Below, piece after piece: positions 43,952 to 52,968 of a stretch of DNA of 64,000 bases. The number at the start of each line of letters is the position of its first letter. Positions within the stretch are counted from its first letter, which is position 1. A model generated the notes under the pieces. The model worked only from the letters and a program-made list of their open reading frames with translations, was not told the DNA's origin and did not search any database. The DNA is from Chryseobacterium gleum (GTDB taxonomy: Bacteria; Bacteroidota; Bacteroidia; Flavobacteriales_D; Sanyastnellaceae), in the NCBI GenBank assembly GCA_945881835.1, contig CAMCVP010000009.1:30582-94581 (forward strand), given 5' to 3'. The position numbers were made by a program, and so were the translations under genes.

Positions 43952-45303
43952 TTCGACTTTTCTTCAGATTTCTTTTTCGCGTTTTCGGGAGAATAGAAAT
44001 CAGGTGGGAAACCATTGAATTGTCGCCACAGTTCATATCCAACCGGCACATCGTTCAGAAGCATAATGGCCTGAACACCCCCGCCCTGCTTCAGCACGCT
44101 GGGCCATTGTTCACCTTGAGAGGGGGCAACGAGCACTCTGAATTTTCCTGATTCGTGCAAGGCCGGGTCTACAATTAAGATAGTACCGTTGTAAACACCT
44201 TTTGAAATATTCTGCCAGCCGCTAATTACGAAAGCCGGAAATCCATCGAAGATTAAACGCACTTGCTCTCCCGCATGAACTAAAGGCATATCTACCGGAT
44301 GAATGAAAATCTCGACTGCGTGTGCAAATCCGAATGGACTAATTCGTGCAATTTCTTCTCCTTCTTTCACTGTTTCACCTATTCCAGATTTTGTTGTCTT
44401 GCTTATGAATCCGTCTTGCGGTGCTAAGATGTAGTACAAGCCGTTGCGTCTGTCGTAGTTGTTGTATTGATTTTGAAGTTTGGTCAGTTCTCCTTCTGCC
44501 GTGTAAAGCGTTGACATAGAAGCGAATTTCTCGCTTTCAGCTTTTGAAATTTTATCGCTGTACTCCGCATCAATGGCGCGTAATTCGCGACGTGCATTCA
44601 GCAATTCGTTTTTGGAAATAGCCAGTTTGTTTACATGTTCCTGCACTTTCGTAGCCGCATTCTGAAAGGACATTCTTCGCGTCTCTAACTCAGTTCTTGA
44701 AATTAAGTCTTCTTTGAACAGCTGTTCATAACGGGTGAATTGTTCTTCGGTGATTGTGGCATTGCGTTGAGCATTTAACAAGTCGGTACTGTCTGTTTTT
44801 ATTTTGGATTGCGCCTGTTCAATTTTCGCTCGAGCTTGATCTTTTTTTACATCTTTGCCGCTGATCAAGGCATTGATCTGTAAATCAAGTGATGCAATTT
44901 TCGACATATATCCTTCCAAAGCGCTTTCTTTGGACTGCAATTGCGACTCAGTATTTTGAACCAGATTCGGATCGAAGTAATCCACTTTGATTTCCGAAAG
45001 AAATAAAATGGTATCTCCTTTTTTTACACTGTCACCTTCCTGTACAAACCATTTTTCAACGCGTCCACCAATAATGGTTTCAACGGATTGCGGACGAGAA
45101 TCAGGGTTCAGGGAAATTACACTTCCTGAACTTGTAATGTTCTGCGTCCAAGGAATAAAGAGCATTCCGGTAATTATTGCAGCAGCAATAAACAGAATTC
45201 GAGCTGTGCGGACGTTTTTCGAGCGAGGTTCAATTTTTTTCCATGAAGTAAATTGTCTGGAAGAATCTACTTCGTCTAAAAGATTTCGGTTAGTATTTTC
45301 CAT
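43948..45303 (-). CDS. HlyD-family membrane-fusion protein
   Basis: 451 residues. A short cytoplasmic N-terminus, one TM segment (ARILFIAAAIITGMLFIPWT), then a biotinyl-lipoyl-like half domain (VEKWFVQEGDSVKKGDTILFLSEI), a long coiled coil (about 120-300), and the second lipoyl half with APQDGFISKTTKSGIGETVKEGEE followed by a beta-barrel region (VRLIFDGFPAFVISG). Links the inner-membrane partner to TolC. Three bases separate it from the ABC-like gene upstream. Confidence 0.88.
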   Translation of the reverse strand: MENTNRNLLDEVDSSRQFTSWKKIEPRSKNVRTARILFIAAAIITGMLFIPWTQNITSSGSVISLNPDSRPQSVETIIGGRVEKWFVQEGDSVKKGDTILFLSEIKVDYFDPNLVQNTESQLQSKESALEGYMSKIASLDLQINALISGKDVKKDQARAKIEQAQSKIKTDSTDLLNAQRNATITEEQFTRYEQLFKEDLISRTELETRRMSFQNAATKVQEHVNKLAISKNELLNARRELRAIDAEYSDKISKAESEKFASMSTLYTAEGELTKLQNQYNNYDRRNGLYYILAPQDGFISKTTKSGIGETVKEGEEIARISPFGFAHAVEIFIHPVDMPLVHAGEQVRLIFDGFPAFVISGWQNISKGVYNGTILIVDPALHESGKFRVLVAPSQGEQWPSVLKQGGGVQAIMLLNDVPVGYELWRQFNGFPPDFYSPENAKKKSEEKSK

Positions 45304-45306
45304 CCA

Positions 45307-46875
45307 TTAATTGATTTGAATGTTTTGAGATCCTGCAATGGGCATCTCTGTTATGTTGTGGATAAGCACAATGGACGACTTGAATTGTGCTTGAATAACC
45401 TCGATTCCTTTTGGGTTTTGTAAGATGTACTGGTTGCGAAGCACCAATAAATCTGGCTTACTAACTACGGCTCGAGCCAATTCCAACATTGCTCTAATTT
45501 CTAACGTCCAAATAGGATCACGATGATGAGTTTTTGAATAAATTCCTTTCGGTAGGTTGCTGTAGAATTGATTTAATCCAACCATTTCGGCTGCTTCAAC
45601 AATTTCTTCATTGCTGGCGTTCGTATTCCACTTTACATTGGCGAAAAAGGAGTCGTCCAAAAGAACAGGCAAATGATCGCACCAAGCCATTTTGCTTTTG
45701 AAGCTGTGAACGGAAACGTGCTTAATGTCGTGACCGTTACATTTCAAACCAAACGTATTCTCTGTTCTCAAGTCGAGGGCTTGTAAAAGCTTCTTGCAAT
45801 GAATAGGATTCCCGGTGAGGTTATACACTCTTCCCCTTTCCAGCAAAAGGTTGATTGAACTCGTTGATTCGATATAATCAATGCTTTCAAGTTGAATTTT
45901 ATTTTCGTCGTTGGAGGTGTAATCCGATTGTTTGTTTTCTTGGAATGACAATGCCTTCTGCATGCTGGTTAGCGTGTCGAAAATGGTGCTCAATGAAAAT
46001 AGAATTTTCTCAATGCTCGAAATGACCAAAACAATAACGATTTCAGCTCCAAGGAACTGGCCAATACTAATCTTTTGTTCTACAGCAAGCAGGCTTCCCA
46101 AGAGAAGCATTCCGCCAACCGTTATTATTTTGAAGATCAAGAACGCATTCTGTTTTTGAAGCAGAAGCTTGAAGTGAAATCGCTTGGATAGAAGGTAATC
46201 CTCGGAAATTTTATTCGCTTCTTCAAAAGCGAAATCTGAATTCGGACGATTGAATTTTTTGCGGAACAATTCCGCAAGCGAAAGCCAATTAACCATCTCA
46301 TATTTCGCACGAGACTCTTCATAGCTCGAAAGCACAGCCATATTGAATTTCCAGCGAAGAAGCACAATGAATAGGATAACAAAGGAAAGCCCGAACAGAA
46401 AAAACATCGGGTGATAGAACGAGATAAGCAATAACCCGAATGTAAGCTGTAGGGAAGCGAAGAGCAAGTCGATGAATAATTTGCTAAACCCTTTCTGCAA
46501 ATAGCTGATCTCTATAAAATATTTCGCGAATCCACGGTCATTGGATTGTGGATTCTGATTTAATATCCTGCCGAGATAAGTAAATGCCAGTTGCACAAAC
46601 AATCGTTGTTCAACATCTTCGCCTTCCTTCATTAATCGAATTTGCAAACGGCCATTCAACCAAACAAAGAACAAAATTAGAATGAGTATGGCATACATGC
46701 CCGGACGAACCTCTTGCGCTGTAACAAACGTTAAAAGCAATTGAACACCAACAGGAATGGCCAATGAGAATAGACCGGCAAGTGAAGAGAGAAGAATAAC
46801 CTTTCGAATAAAATACTTTTCAAGATGAAGCAATTCGCTTAACGTCTTGTAAATAGAGCTTGTGGATTCAGCCAT
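45307..46875 (-). CDS. ABC-exporter-like protein with a degenerate ATPase domain
   Basis: 522 residues. The N-terminal half is an ABC_membrane domain with about six TM segments (VILLSSLAGLFSLAIPVGVQLLL, GMYAILILILFFVWL) and no peptidase or cyclase domain. The C-terminal half aligns by eye to a nucleotide-binding domain, but its motifs are lost: the Walker A position reads LTGNPIHCKKLL, the Q-loop AWCDHLPVLLDDSFFANV, the signature TLEIRAMLELARAVV, and the Walker B position PDLLVLRNQ. The switch His may remain (VLIHNITEM). It heads an operon with HlyD and TolC. It may be regulatory or need an active partner elsewhere. Confidence 0.85.
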   Translation of the reverse strand: MAESTSSIYKTLSELLHLEKYFIRKVILLSSLAGLFSLAIPVGVQLLLTFVTAQEVRPGMYAILILILFFVWLNGRLQIRLMKEGEDVEQRLFVQLAFTYLGRILNQNPQSNDRGFAKYFIEISYLQKGFSKLFIDLLFASLQLTFGLLLISFYHPMFFLFGLSFVILFIVLLRWKFNMAVLSSYEESRAKYEMVNWLSLAELFRKKFNRPNSDFAFEEANKISEDYLLSKRFHFKLLLQKQNAFLIFKIITVGGMLLLGSLLAVEQKISIGQFLGAEIVIVLVISSIEKILFSLSTIFDTLTSMQKALSFQENKQSDYTSNDENKIQLESIDYIESTSSINLLLERGRVYNLTGNPIHCKKLLQALDLRTENTFGLKCNGHDIKHVSVHSFKSKMAWCDHLPVLLDDSFFANVKWNTNASNEEIVEAAEMVGLNQFYSNLPKGIYSKTHHRDPIWTLEIRAMLELARAVVSKPDLLVLRNQYILQNPKGIEVIQAQFKSSIVLIHNITEMPIAGSQNIQIN

Positions 46876-46945
46876 AATTTTTGAAGAAAGACTATTGCCA
46901 GATTCTTCAAAGCGCTAATGTAAGTGAAGAATTGTAAAACGGCTA

Positions 46946-47974
46946 TTATCCCTTCATACTATTTTCAGAGTAGTTCTCCCATTTGTCAAGTACAGCTTGC
47001 ATATCCGCAGGAAGGTCGCTTTCAAAGCTCATCCATTCGCCAGTAGTCGGATGGGTGAAGGAAAGGGTTCGAGCGTGCAACGCCTGACGAGGCAATAGGT
47101 CTAGACAGTTTTGTACGAATTGCTTGTATTTGTTGAACGTAGTTCCTTTTAAAACTTTATCTCCGCCATATTCAAAGTCGCCAAAGAGTGTGTGCCCAAT
47201 GTGCTTCATGTGAACACGAATCTGATGCGTTCTTCCTGTTTCCAGTTTACATTCCACCAAAGTCACATATCCGTAGCGTTTCAGGACTTTGTAATGCGTT
47301 ACCGCATGCTTGCCATGATCGCCTTCTGGAAATACGGTGAACACTTTTCTGTCTTTCAAACTGCGTCCTGTATTTCCAATCACCGTTCCGTCTTCCTTCA
47401 CATCGCCCCATACCAAAGCCACATACCTTCTGTCTATCTTGCGATCGAAGAACTGTTTACCCAAATGAGTCAACGCTTCTTCAGTCTTAGCAATAACCAT
47501 AAGTCCAGTTGTGTTTTTGTCGAGTCTGTGAACCAATCCCGGACGCGCGTCGCTGTTGATTGGGAGGTTCTGAAAATGATACAACATGGCATTCAACAAG
47601 GTGCCCGAGAAATTTCCAAATCCTGGATGAACAACCATGTTCTTGGGTTTCATTAGAATAACCAATTCATTGTCTTCGTAGACTATTTCAATGGGAATAT
47701 CTTCAGCAATAAGTTCCATATCCCGCACGGGATAAGGCATTTCAATGGTTATAATATCGTTGGGCTTAACTTTGTAGCTACTTTTAACAGCTACACCATT
47801 CACTTTTACATACCCATCATCTGCTGCATTTTGAATGCGGTTGCGCGAAGTTCGTTCGAGGCGATCAACCAAGAACTTGTCTAAGCGCATTAACTTTTGG
47901 CCTTTGTCTGAAACAATTCGATGATGCTCGAAAAACCCTTCTTCCTGTTCGTCTAGAATTTCGTTTTCTTCCAT
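46946..47974 (-). CDS. rluD: RluA/RluD-family 23S rRNA pseudouridine synthase
   Basis: 342 residues. N-terminal S4 RNA-binding domain (LMRLDKFLVDRLERTSRNRIQNA, VKPNDIITI) and the catalytic domain with the invariant Asp in GLVHRLDKNTTGLMVIAKT; also HPGFGNFSGTLLNAML and TGRTHQIRVHMKHIGHTLFGD. The RluD symbol is likely given size and S4 domain, but RluC-type enzymes look similar. One base after the type IX cargo gene's stop side, on the same strand; PASTA, cargo and RluD genes run together. Confidence 0.9.
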   Translation of the reverse strand: MEENEILDEQEEGFFEHHRIVSDKGQKLMRLDKFLVDRLERTSRNRIQNAADDGYVKVNGVAVKSSYKVKPNDIITIEMPYPVRDMELIAEDIPIEIVYEDNELVILMKPKNMVVHPGFGNFSGTLLNAMLYHFQNLPINSDARPGLVHRLDKNTTGLMVIAKTEEALTHLGKQFFDRKIDRRYVALVWGDVKEDGTVIGNTGRSLKDRKVFTVFPEGDHGKHAVTHYKVLKRYGYVTLVECKLETGRTHQIRVHMKHIGHTLFGDFEYGGDKVLKGTTFNKYKQFVQNCLDLLPRQALHARTLSFTHPTTGEWMSFESDLPADMQAVLDKWENYSENSMKG

Positions 47975-47975
47975 C

Positions 47976-49850
47976 TTATTGTTTCATTGCTTTTAAGCGA
48001 ATGATTTCTTGCGTTGAATTGTTTGTGATTTGAATGAAATACATTCCAACGGGAAGAGAATTGTTTTCCATTTCAATGCTATTCACATGTGAATGGAAAG
48101 ATGACTCAATAAGCTGTCCGGTTGAAGAGAGAATAGATACGTTGTATGAATTGTTTTCATTCAATCCTTGAATGGTGAAGTTGCTGTTAAACGGATTAGG
48201 GAAAAGGGAAGGAGTTTCCGTAGAAAGTTCTGTAACAGAATTCCAAACCGAAGATTTTCCAGATTTGAAAACTGGACGAATCATAAGCGCGCCGTTAATG
48301 CTCGACTGTTGCCAAGGTTGTTCGAAGCCGTTGTTGTAAAATACTTTCGTTGAATTAATGTTTCCGCTTTTATCATTTCCAACAGGAAGACCAGCGGTTC
48401 CGCTCTGCACCCACCCTACGTAAAAGTTTCCAGTTACTGCAATGGGATTGTCGTAAGAGTAATAAGAGAAGTAGTTTTCACCGTGCTGATAAAATGCGGG
48501 ATGATGGTAATTGAAATTCTCTCCCAATTCGGTTCCCGGTTGTGTGCCACCATCGCTCCACGCACGCAACAAAAACGTTTCAGCCGATACATTCACTCCT
48601 GTGGGAAGCCAATACACAAATAAGCCTAGAAGAGAATCTGTAACTTCAGCTCGAAACTTCATGGCAATCATTCCTCCCGCCGCTGCGTTCGAATATCCGC
48701 GTTCTGCAGTACCGTCGTCGTAGGCGTAATAGTTATAAAAATATTGACGCAAAGTTGCCGTGTCGTTCTGTAAACGCGCATCAGTCGGATTAATATATGT
48801 CTTCACATCGAAATAAGAACACGTGTCGTCAGGCGTCACGTTATAAGCGAATCCATTCAAACCAATGGTTCTTGTGAAGGCTGAATTAGCGTTTAACGTG
48901 GTATTGAAATCGGCTGCATTGAACACTTGTGAAGTGCCGTCTTGCTTCGTAATGCTGTAACTGGTTACAATGTTCTCGTCGTTGCCTAAATTTCGTTGTT
49001 GAACCCCAATGCTAGCAACCATGTTGTTGGCGGTATTCGCAGCAAAATGCGTAAGCGGCATAGCAGTGTATTCATTCAATAAAGTGCGAAGCGGAAATTG
49101 CATACAGACTTCGTCGAAAATCACGTTGCTTGAATCTACTCCAGCATCAAGCTGAACATAGTCAATGTGCCAATGATCGAAAGCACCGCTTAATGTTCCG
49201 AAATTTCTGAATCTAAATTGAAATCCATCGAGCAAATACTGTGGTGCGTTGACCGCAATAAAAACTTGCTCGAAGGTGTCAGTTGGAAAAACTTCAGGAC
49301 TCGTCCACACCTGCGCCCATTGCCCTGAACCGAAAGGCGAATAAAATTCAACAATTAAACTGTCTCCCAAATCAGGATTGTTTCCCATTCCACCACCTTG
49401 GTAGAAGAATGAAAGAAAAACTTGATCGGCTGCCGTTAAAGTTGAAAGGTCAATGGGAAGGGAAGTTAACGTGTCTGCACTTCCGTAAGAAAACTCATCG
49501 GCGAAATTGTAAGGGTAACCATCTGCGCGCAACCCGTCTAATGTTGCCACACCTATCGAAGGAGGAGCAATTGGAAATCCTGAATTTATAAATGCACAGG
49601 TGTCTGACCAGCGTTGCCATGCATTGGGAACGGCAGGGTCATTCGTGGGCAAAGAATATCGTGAAAAGTCATCGAAGAATGGAAGCGTTATACTAGCCGT
49701 CCCACCGCGGGTTTGGCCTTGTTGTTTCCAAATAAATTCTTTTTTAGATTTTGCATTGCGCTGCGCATCGAAACGAATGACAGTCTCTGTTTCTTGCGAG
49801 AAGCTCGACAAAAATGCAAACAAGAAAACGATAGAAAGAATATTTTTCAT
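47976..49850 (-). CDS. Secreted protein with type IX sorting domain
   Basis: 624 residues. Signal peptide (NILSIVFLFAFLSSFSQ). The body is beta-rich, with segments such as FFDDFSRYSLPTNDPAVPNAWQRW and DHWHIDYVQLDAGVDSSNVI, resembling a MAM/concanavalin-like jellyroll, then a C-terminal type IX domain (SLFPNPFNSNFTIQGL, LPVGMYFIQITNNSTQEIIRLKAMKQ). No catalytic motif. Its ATG overlaps the PASTA stop as TAATG, indicating tight coupling. Function unknown; surface localisation is inferred from the sorting domain. Confidence 0.85.
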   Translation of the reverse strand: MKNILSIVFLFAFLSSFSQETETVIRFDAQRNAKSKKEFIWKQQGQTRGGTASITLPFFDDFSRYSLPTNDPAVPNAWQRWSDTCAFINSGFPIAPPSIGVATLDGLRADGYPYNFADEFSYGSADTLTSLPIDLSTLTAADQVFLSFFYQGGGMGNNPDLGDSLIVEFYSPFGSGQWAQVWTSPEVFPTDTFEQVFIAVNAPQYLLDGFQFRFRNFGTLSGAFDHWHIDYVQLDAGVDSSNVIFDEVCMQFPLRTLLNEYTAMPLTHFAANTANNMVASIGVQQRNLGNDENIVTSYSITKQDGTSQVFNAADFNTTLNANSAFTRTIGLNGFAYNVTPDDTCSYFDVKTYINPTDARLQNDTATLRQYFYNYYAYDDGTAERGYSNAAAGGMIAMKFRAEVTDSLLGLFVYWLPTGVNVSAETFLLRAWSDGGTQPGTELGENFNYHHPAFYQHGENYFSYYSYDNPIAVTGNFYVGWVQSGTAGLPVGNDKSGNINSTKVFYNNGFEQPWQQSSINGALMIRPVFKSGKSSVWNSVTELSTETPSLFPNPFNSNFTIQGLNENNSYNVSILSSTGQLIESSFHSHVNSIEMENNSLPVGMYFIQITNNSTQEIIRLKAMKQ

Positions 49851-50677
49851 TAAGGTACAAATAGGTCTTGTTGCTGCTCAAACGGATTGATTAACGTATC
49901 TATTGTGCAAGGCTCTTTGCTTAACCAGAAATCCATAAATCGTCCAGCAGCCATTGGTATAGCTTGAGAAGAATACTTTGGATCTTGTCTGCAAACGTGA
50001 TATTGTGCAGAGTCAGCAGAACTGTATGCAGCAGGTTCGAAGAATCCTTGTCCAGATAAATTCAAACTATTCAATAAGCTAATCGCATCGTGATAAGACA
50101 ATCCGAAAAGGTTCGGAACCGGAACTGTAGTTTTCGCGCCTTCACCTACCGTAAGCACCACTTTTTGGCCGTGTTCTAGCAATTCGCCATATTTCAGGGA
50201 ACGTCCGTTGTATTCCACTTTCATGACAACTCCAATCATACTGTTGTTCGGAGCATACTTAATTTGAAACTTGATGCCCTTATTCGTCAAGCGAAGTGAA
50301 GCAATCTGAATGTGGTCGCCTTCCTTCACATTAATAGGAACCATCGGTGGCGTTCTTTTGAAAATGCTAATGAAGATAACACGCCCGTCTTTCACCATAC
50401 TTCCAGGTTTCGGACTTTGATCTCTTACCGTTCCTGGCGCAGCAGTGGCAACGAACAAACTGTCTGTTACCACCATCTCCAAATCGAGGTCATCTAATAT
50501 TGCACGAGCCTCCGCTTCAGATTTTCCTTTTAGATCTGGAATCTGAATGGCCTCGTCGTGACGCGTGTAAAATTTCAAGAAGAAAACAACGGCAAGGAAC
50601 AAGAACAAGTTCACGCCCAAAATGATGAGCATTTGCTTCTTTCCGTATTTCGATTTTAAAAATTTTACAAACGACAT
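49850..50677 (-). CDS. Membrane-anchored PASTA-domain protein
   Basis: 275 residues. A cytoplasmic N-terminus, one TM segment (MLIILGVNLFLFLAVVFFLKFYT), then PASTA repeats: IQIPDLKGKSEAEARAILDDLDLEMVV ... DQSPKPGSMVKDGRVI, a middle repeat, and VPVPNLFGLSYHDAISLLNSLNLSGQGFF. No kinase or penicillin-binding domain is attached, unlike the Ser/Thr kinases and PBPs where PASTA binds peptidoglycan fragments. Starts 17 bases after purL on the same strand and is stop-start coupled (TAATG) to the type IX cargo. Confidence 0.87.
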   Translation of the reverse strand: MSFVKFLKSKYGKKQMLIILGVNLFLFLAVVFFLKFYTRHDEAIQIPDLKGKSEAEARAILDDLDLEMVVTDSLFVATAAPGTVRDQSPKPGSMVKDGRVIFISIFKRTPPMVPINVKEGDHIQIASLRLTNKGIKFQIKYAPNNSMIGVVMKVEYNGRSLKYGELLEHGQKVVLTVGEGAKTTVPVPNLFGLSYHDAISLLNSLNLSGQGFFEPAAYSSADSAQYHVCRQDPKYSSQAIPMAAGRFMDFWLSKEPCTIDTLINPFEQQQDLFVP

Positions 50678-50694
50678 AGTTTCAATTCAAAGAA

Positions 50695-52935
50695 TTAGTT
50701 CGCCATTTCTTTTCCAATTGCATTGTCATAAAGTTCTTTATAATCTGCAATCATTCCAAAATTTTGTTCGTCAACCGTACATCTTCCTTTCGTAACGTGT
50801 CCCAATAACAAACAAGGAATGTTGTGCTCGGTTACAAAATCGAGGAATTTGTCTTCATCGTCTTCCACAACAGAGACAACAACACGGCTTTGTGATTCAC
50901 CGAATAAGAATGCGTCTTTGCGAATTTCGCTGTCTGTTACGATGTCGAATCCAAGGTCGTTCGGCAAGCACATTTCAACCAACGTAGTAAACAGTCCACC
51001 GTCGCTCACATCGTGTGCTGCGTTAATGAAACTGTTTTTGATAAGTCCTTTAATGCATTGTTGAAGTTGGTATTCTTCTTCCAAGTTGAACGAAGGTGCC
51101 GGAGAACCAAGGGTTCCGACAATGTTCGCTAAGTATTCGCTCGAATTAATTTCGTTTTGCGTTGTTCCCAAAAGGAAAATTAAATCGCCTTTGTATTTGA
51201 AGTCCAACGTCATTTGCAAACTCTTGTCTTTCATAATACCTAACATTCCAATGGTTGGAGTAGGGAAGACAGGCGCAGCAGAACCGTCTGCTTTTGCTGT
51301 TTGATTGTAGAAGCTTACGTTTCCGCCTGTAACAGGAGTTTGGAACTTCGTGCAAGCTGCACCCATTCCTTTGATTGCTCCTACGAACTGCCAGTATACT
51401 TCTGGGTTGTACGGATTGCCAAAGTTCAAGCAGTTGGTAATTGCAGAAGGCTCACCGCCTGAACACACAATGTTACGCGCTGCCTCAGCAACCGCGATTT
51501 GTGTTCCAATTTCTGGATCGTTGTTCACGTAACGTGCGTTACAGTCAACAGTTAAAACAACGGCTTTGTTTGTTCCTTTTACGTTCACAACAGCCGCGTC
51601 GCTCTTGCGATTTGTGCTCATGTTCACGGTGCCTACCATGCTGTCGTATTGCTCATACACCCAACGCTTGCTCGCAATGTTCGGTAAAGCAATCAACTGT
51701 CTTGCAGTAACAACATAATCTTTCGGTTCAGCTACGTTATCCATGTTGAACTTCTTATTCTCTGCATAATAAGCAGGCTCTTTGTATTCTCTCTCGTAAA
51801 CCGGAGCGCCACCGCCAAGTACAAGACTTTCAGCAGGAATTTCCCCCACAACTTCACCTTTCATGTAATAACGAACCATTGGTCCGTCTGTTACCACTCC
51901 AATTTCCGCAGCGTGTAAATCCCACTTTTCGAAAATCTTTTCTACTTCCGCTTCGTGTCCTTTCTTAATTACGATAAGCATACGCTCTTGCGATTCAGAA
52001 AGTAAAATCTCAAAAGGCTGCATGCCTTCTTGTCTGGTTGGAACCTTGTCTAACTGAATGTCCATTCCAACACCGCCACCCGCGCTCATTTCAGACGTAG
52101 AGCAGGTGATACCTGCAGCACCCATGTCTTGCATTCCTGCAATAGCATCGGTTTCCGCCAACTCCATGGTCGCTTCCAACAATAATTTTTCTTGAAATGG
52201 ATCGCCCACCTGAACAGAAGGAAGATCCTTCGCAGATTCAGCGGTAATATCTTTCGAAGCGAACGACGCTCCTTTAATTCCATCTTTTCCTGTAGCAGAA
52301 CCAACAATGTAAACCGGATTTCCAACGCCTCTTGCTTTCGCACTAATCATCTTTCCGTTTTCAACCAAGCCCACAGACATGGCGTTTACCAACGGATTCA
52401 CTTGGTAACTCTCGTCGAAAAATACTTCGCCACCAACAGTAGGAATACCGAAGGCGTTTCCATAATTACCAATTCCCTTCACCACACCTTCCAACAACCA
52501 TTTGGTTTTCGGATTGTCAAGTTTTCCGAAACGCAATGAGTTCAATTGTGCAATCGGACGCGCACCCATGGTGAAGATGTCGCGATTAATTCCACCAACA
52601 CCGGTAGCAGCGCCTTGATAAGGCTCAAGTGCACTCGGGTGGTTATGAGATTCTATTTTGAAGGCGCAGCCCAAGCCGTCGCCAATGTCTACTAGACCAG
52701 CGTTCTCTTCTCCGGCCTTCACCAACATATGTGGTCCGTCCTTCGGAAGTGTTTTCAACCACTTGATACTGTTTTTGTAAGAGCAGTGTTCGCTCCACAT
52801 CACACTATACACACACATTTCCGTAAAATTCGGCGTGCGGCCTAAGATGGTTTTTATTTGATCAAATTCTTCGGGACGAAGTCCCATTTCTTGTGCTTGT
52901 TCAAGCGTTGCAATTTGCGTAGATGCGTTCGACAT
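50695..52935 (-). CDS. purL: Phosphoribosylformylglycinamidine synthase, small-type PurL
   Basis: 746 residues, the short PurL form that needs separate PurQ and PurS (neither is in the window). Fourth step of purine synthesis. Motifs: MCVYSVMWSEHCSYKNS, KIESHNHPSALEPYQGAATGVGGINRDIF, GGEVFFDESY, GMQDMGAAGITCSTSEMSAGG, AITNCLNFGNPYNPEVYWQF and AHDVSDGGLFTTLVEM. A minus-strand TATCTTCG at 52959-52966 may be its promoter -7 box. Confidence 0.95.
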   Translation of the reverse strand: MSNASTQIATLEQAQEMGLRPEEFDQIKTILGRTPNFTEMCVYSVMWSEHCSYKNSIKWLKTLPKDGPHMLVKAGEENAGLVDIGDGLGCAFKIESHNHPSALEPYQGAATGVGGINRDIFTMGARPIAQLNSLRFGKLDNPKTKWLLEGVVKGIGNYGNAFGIPTVGGEVFFDESYQVNPLVNAMSVGLVENGKMISAKARGVGNPVYIVGSATGKDGIKGASFASKDITAESAKDLPSVQVGDPFQEKLLLEATMELAETDAIAGMQDMGAAGITCSTSEMSAGGGVGMDIQLDKVPTRQEGMQPFEILLSESQERMLIVIKKGHEAEVEKIFEKWDLHAAEIGVVTDGPMVRYYMKGEVVGEIPAESLVLGGGAPVYEREYKEPAYYAENKKFNMDNVAEPKDYVVTARQLIALPNIASKRWVYEQYDSMVGTVNMSTNRKSDAAVVNVKGTNKAVVLTVDCNARYVNNDPEIGTQIAVAEAARNIVCSGGEPSAITNCLNFGNPYNPEVYWQFVGAIKGMGAACTKFQTPVTGGNVSFYNQTAKADGSAAPVFPTPTIGMLGIMKDKSLQMTLDFKYKGDLIFLLGTTQNEINSSEYLANIVGTLGSPAPSFNLEEEYQLQQCIKGLIKNSFINAAHDVSDGGLFTTLVEMCLPNDLGFDIVTDSEIRKDAFLFGESQSRVVVSVVEDDEDKFLDFVTEHNIPCLLLGHVTKGRCTVDEQNFGMIADYKELYDNAIGKEMAN

Positions 52936-52958
52936 GTAGTACGTTTAAAAAACTGACG

Positions 52959-52966
52959 CGAAGATA
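52959..52966 (-). promoter_or_regulatory. Candidate -7 box (TATCTTCG) of purL
   Basis: TAnnTTCG variant on the minus strand, predicting a leader of about 19 nt, in the 33-bp gap between the GH29 stop and the purL start. No -33 TTG at standard spacing. purL may equally be read through from the GH29 operon. Confidence 0.3.
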
Positions 52967-52968
52967 AC

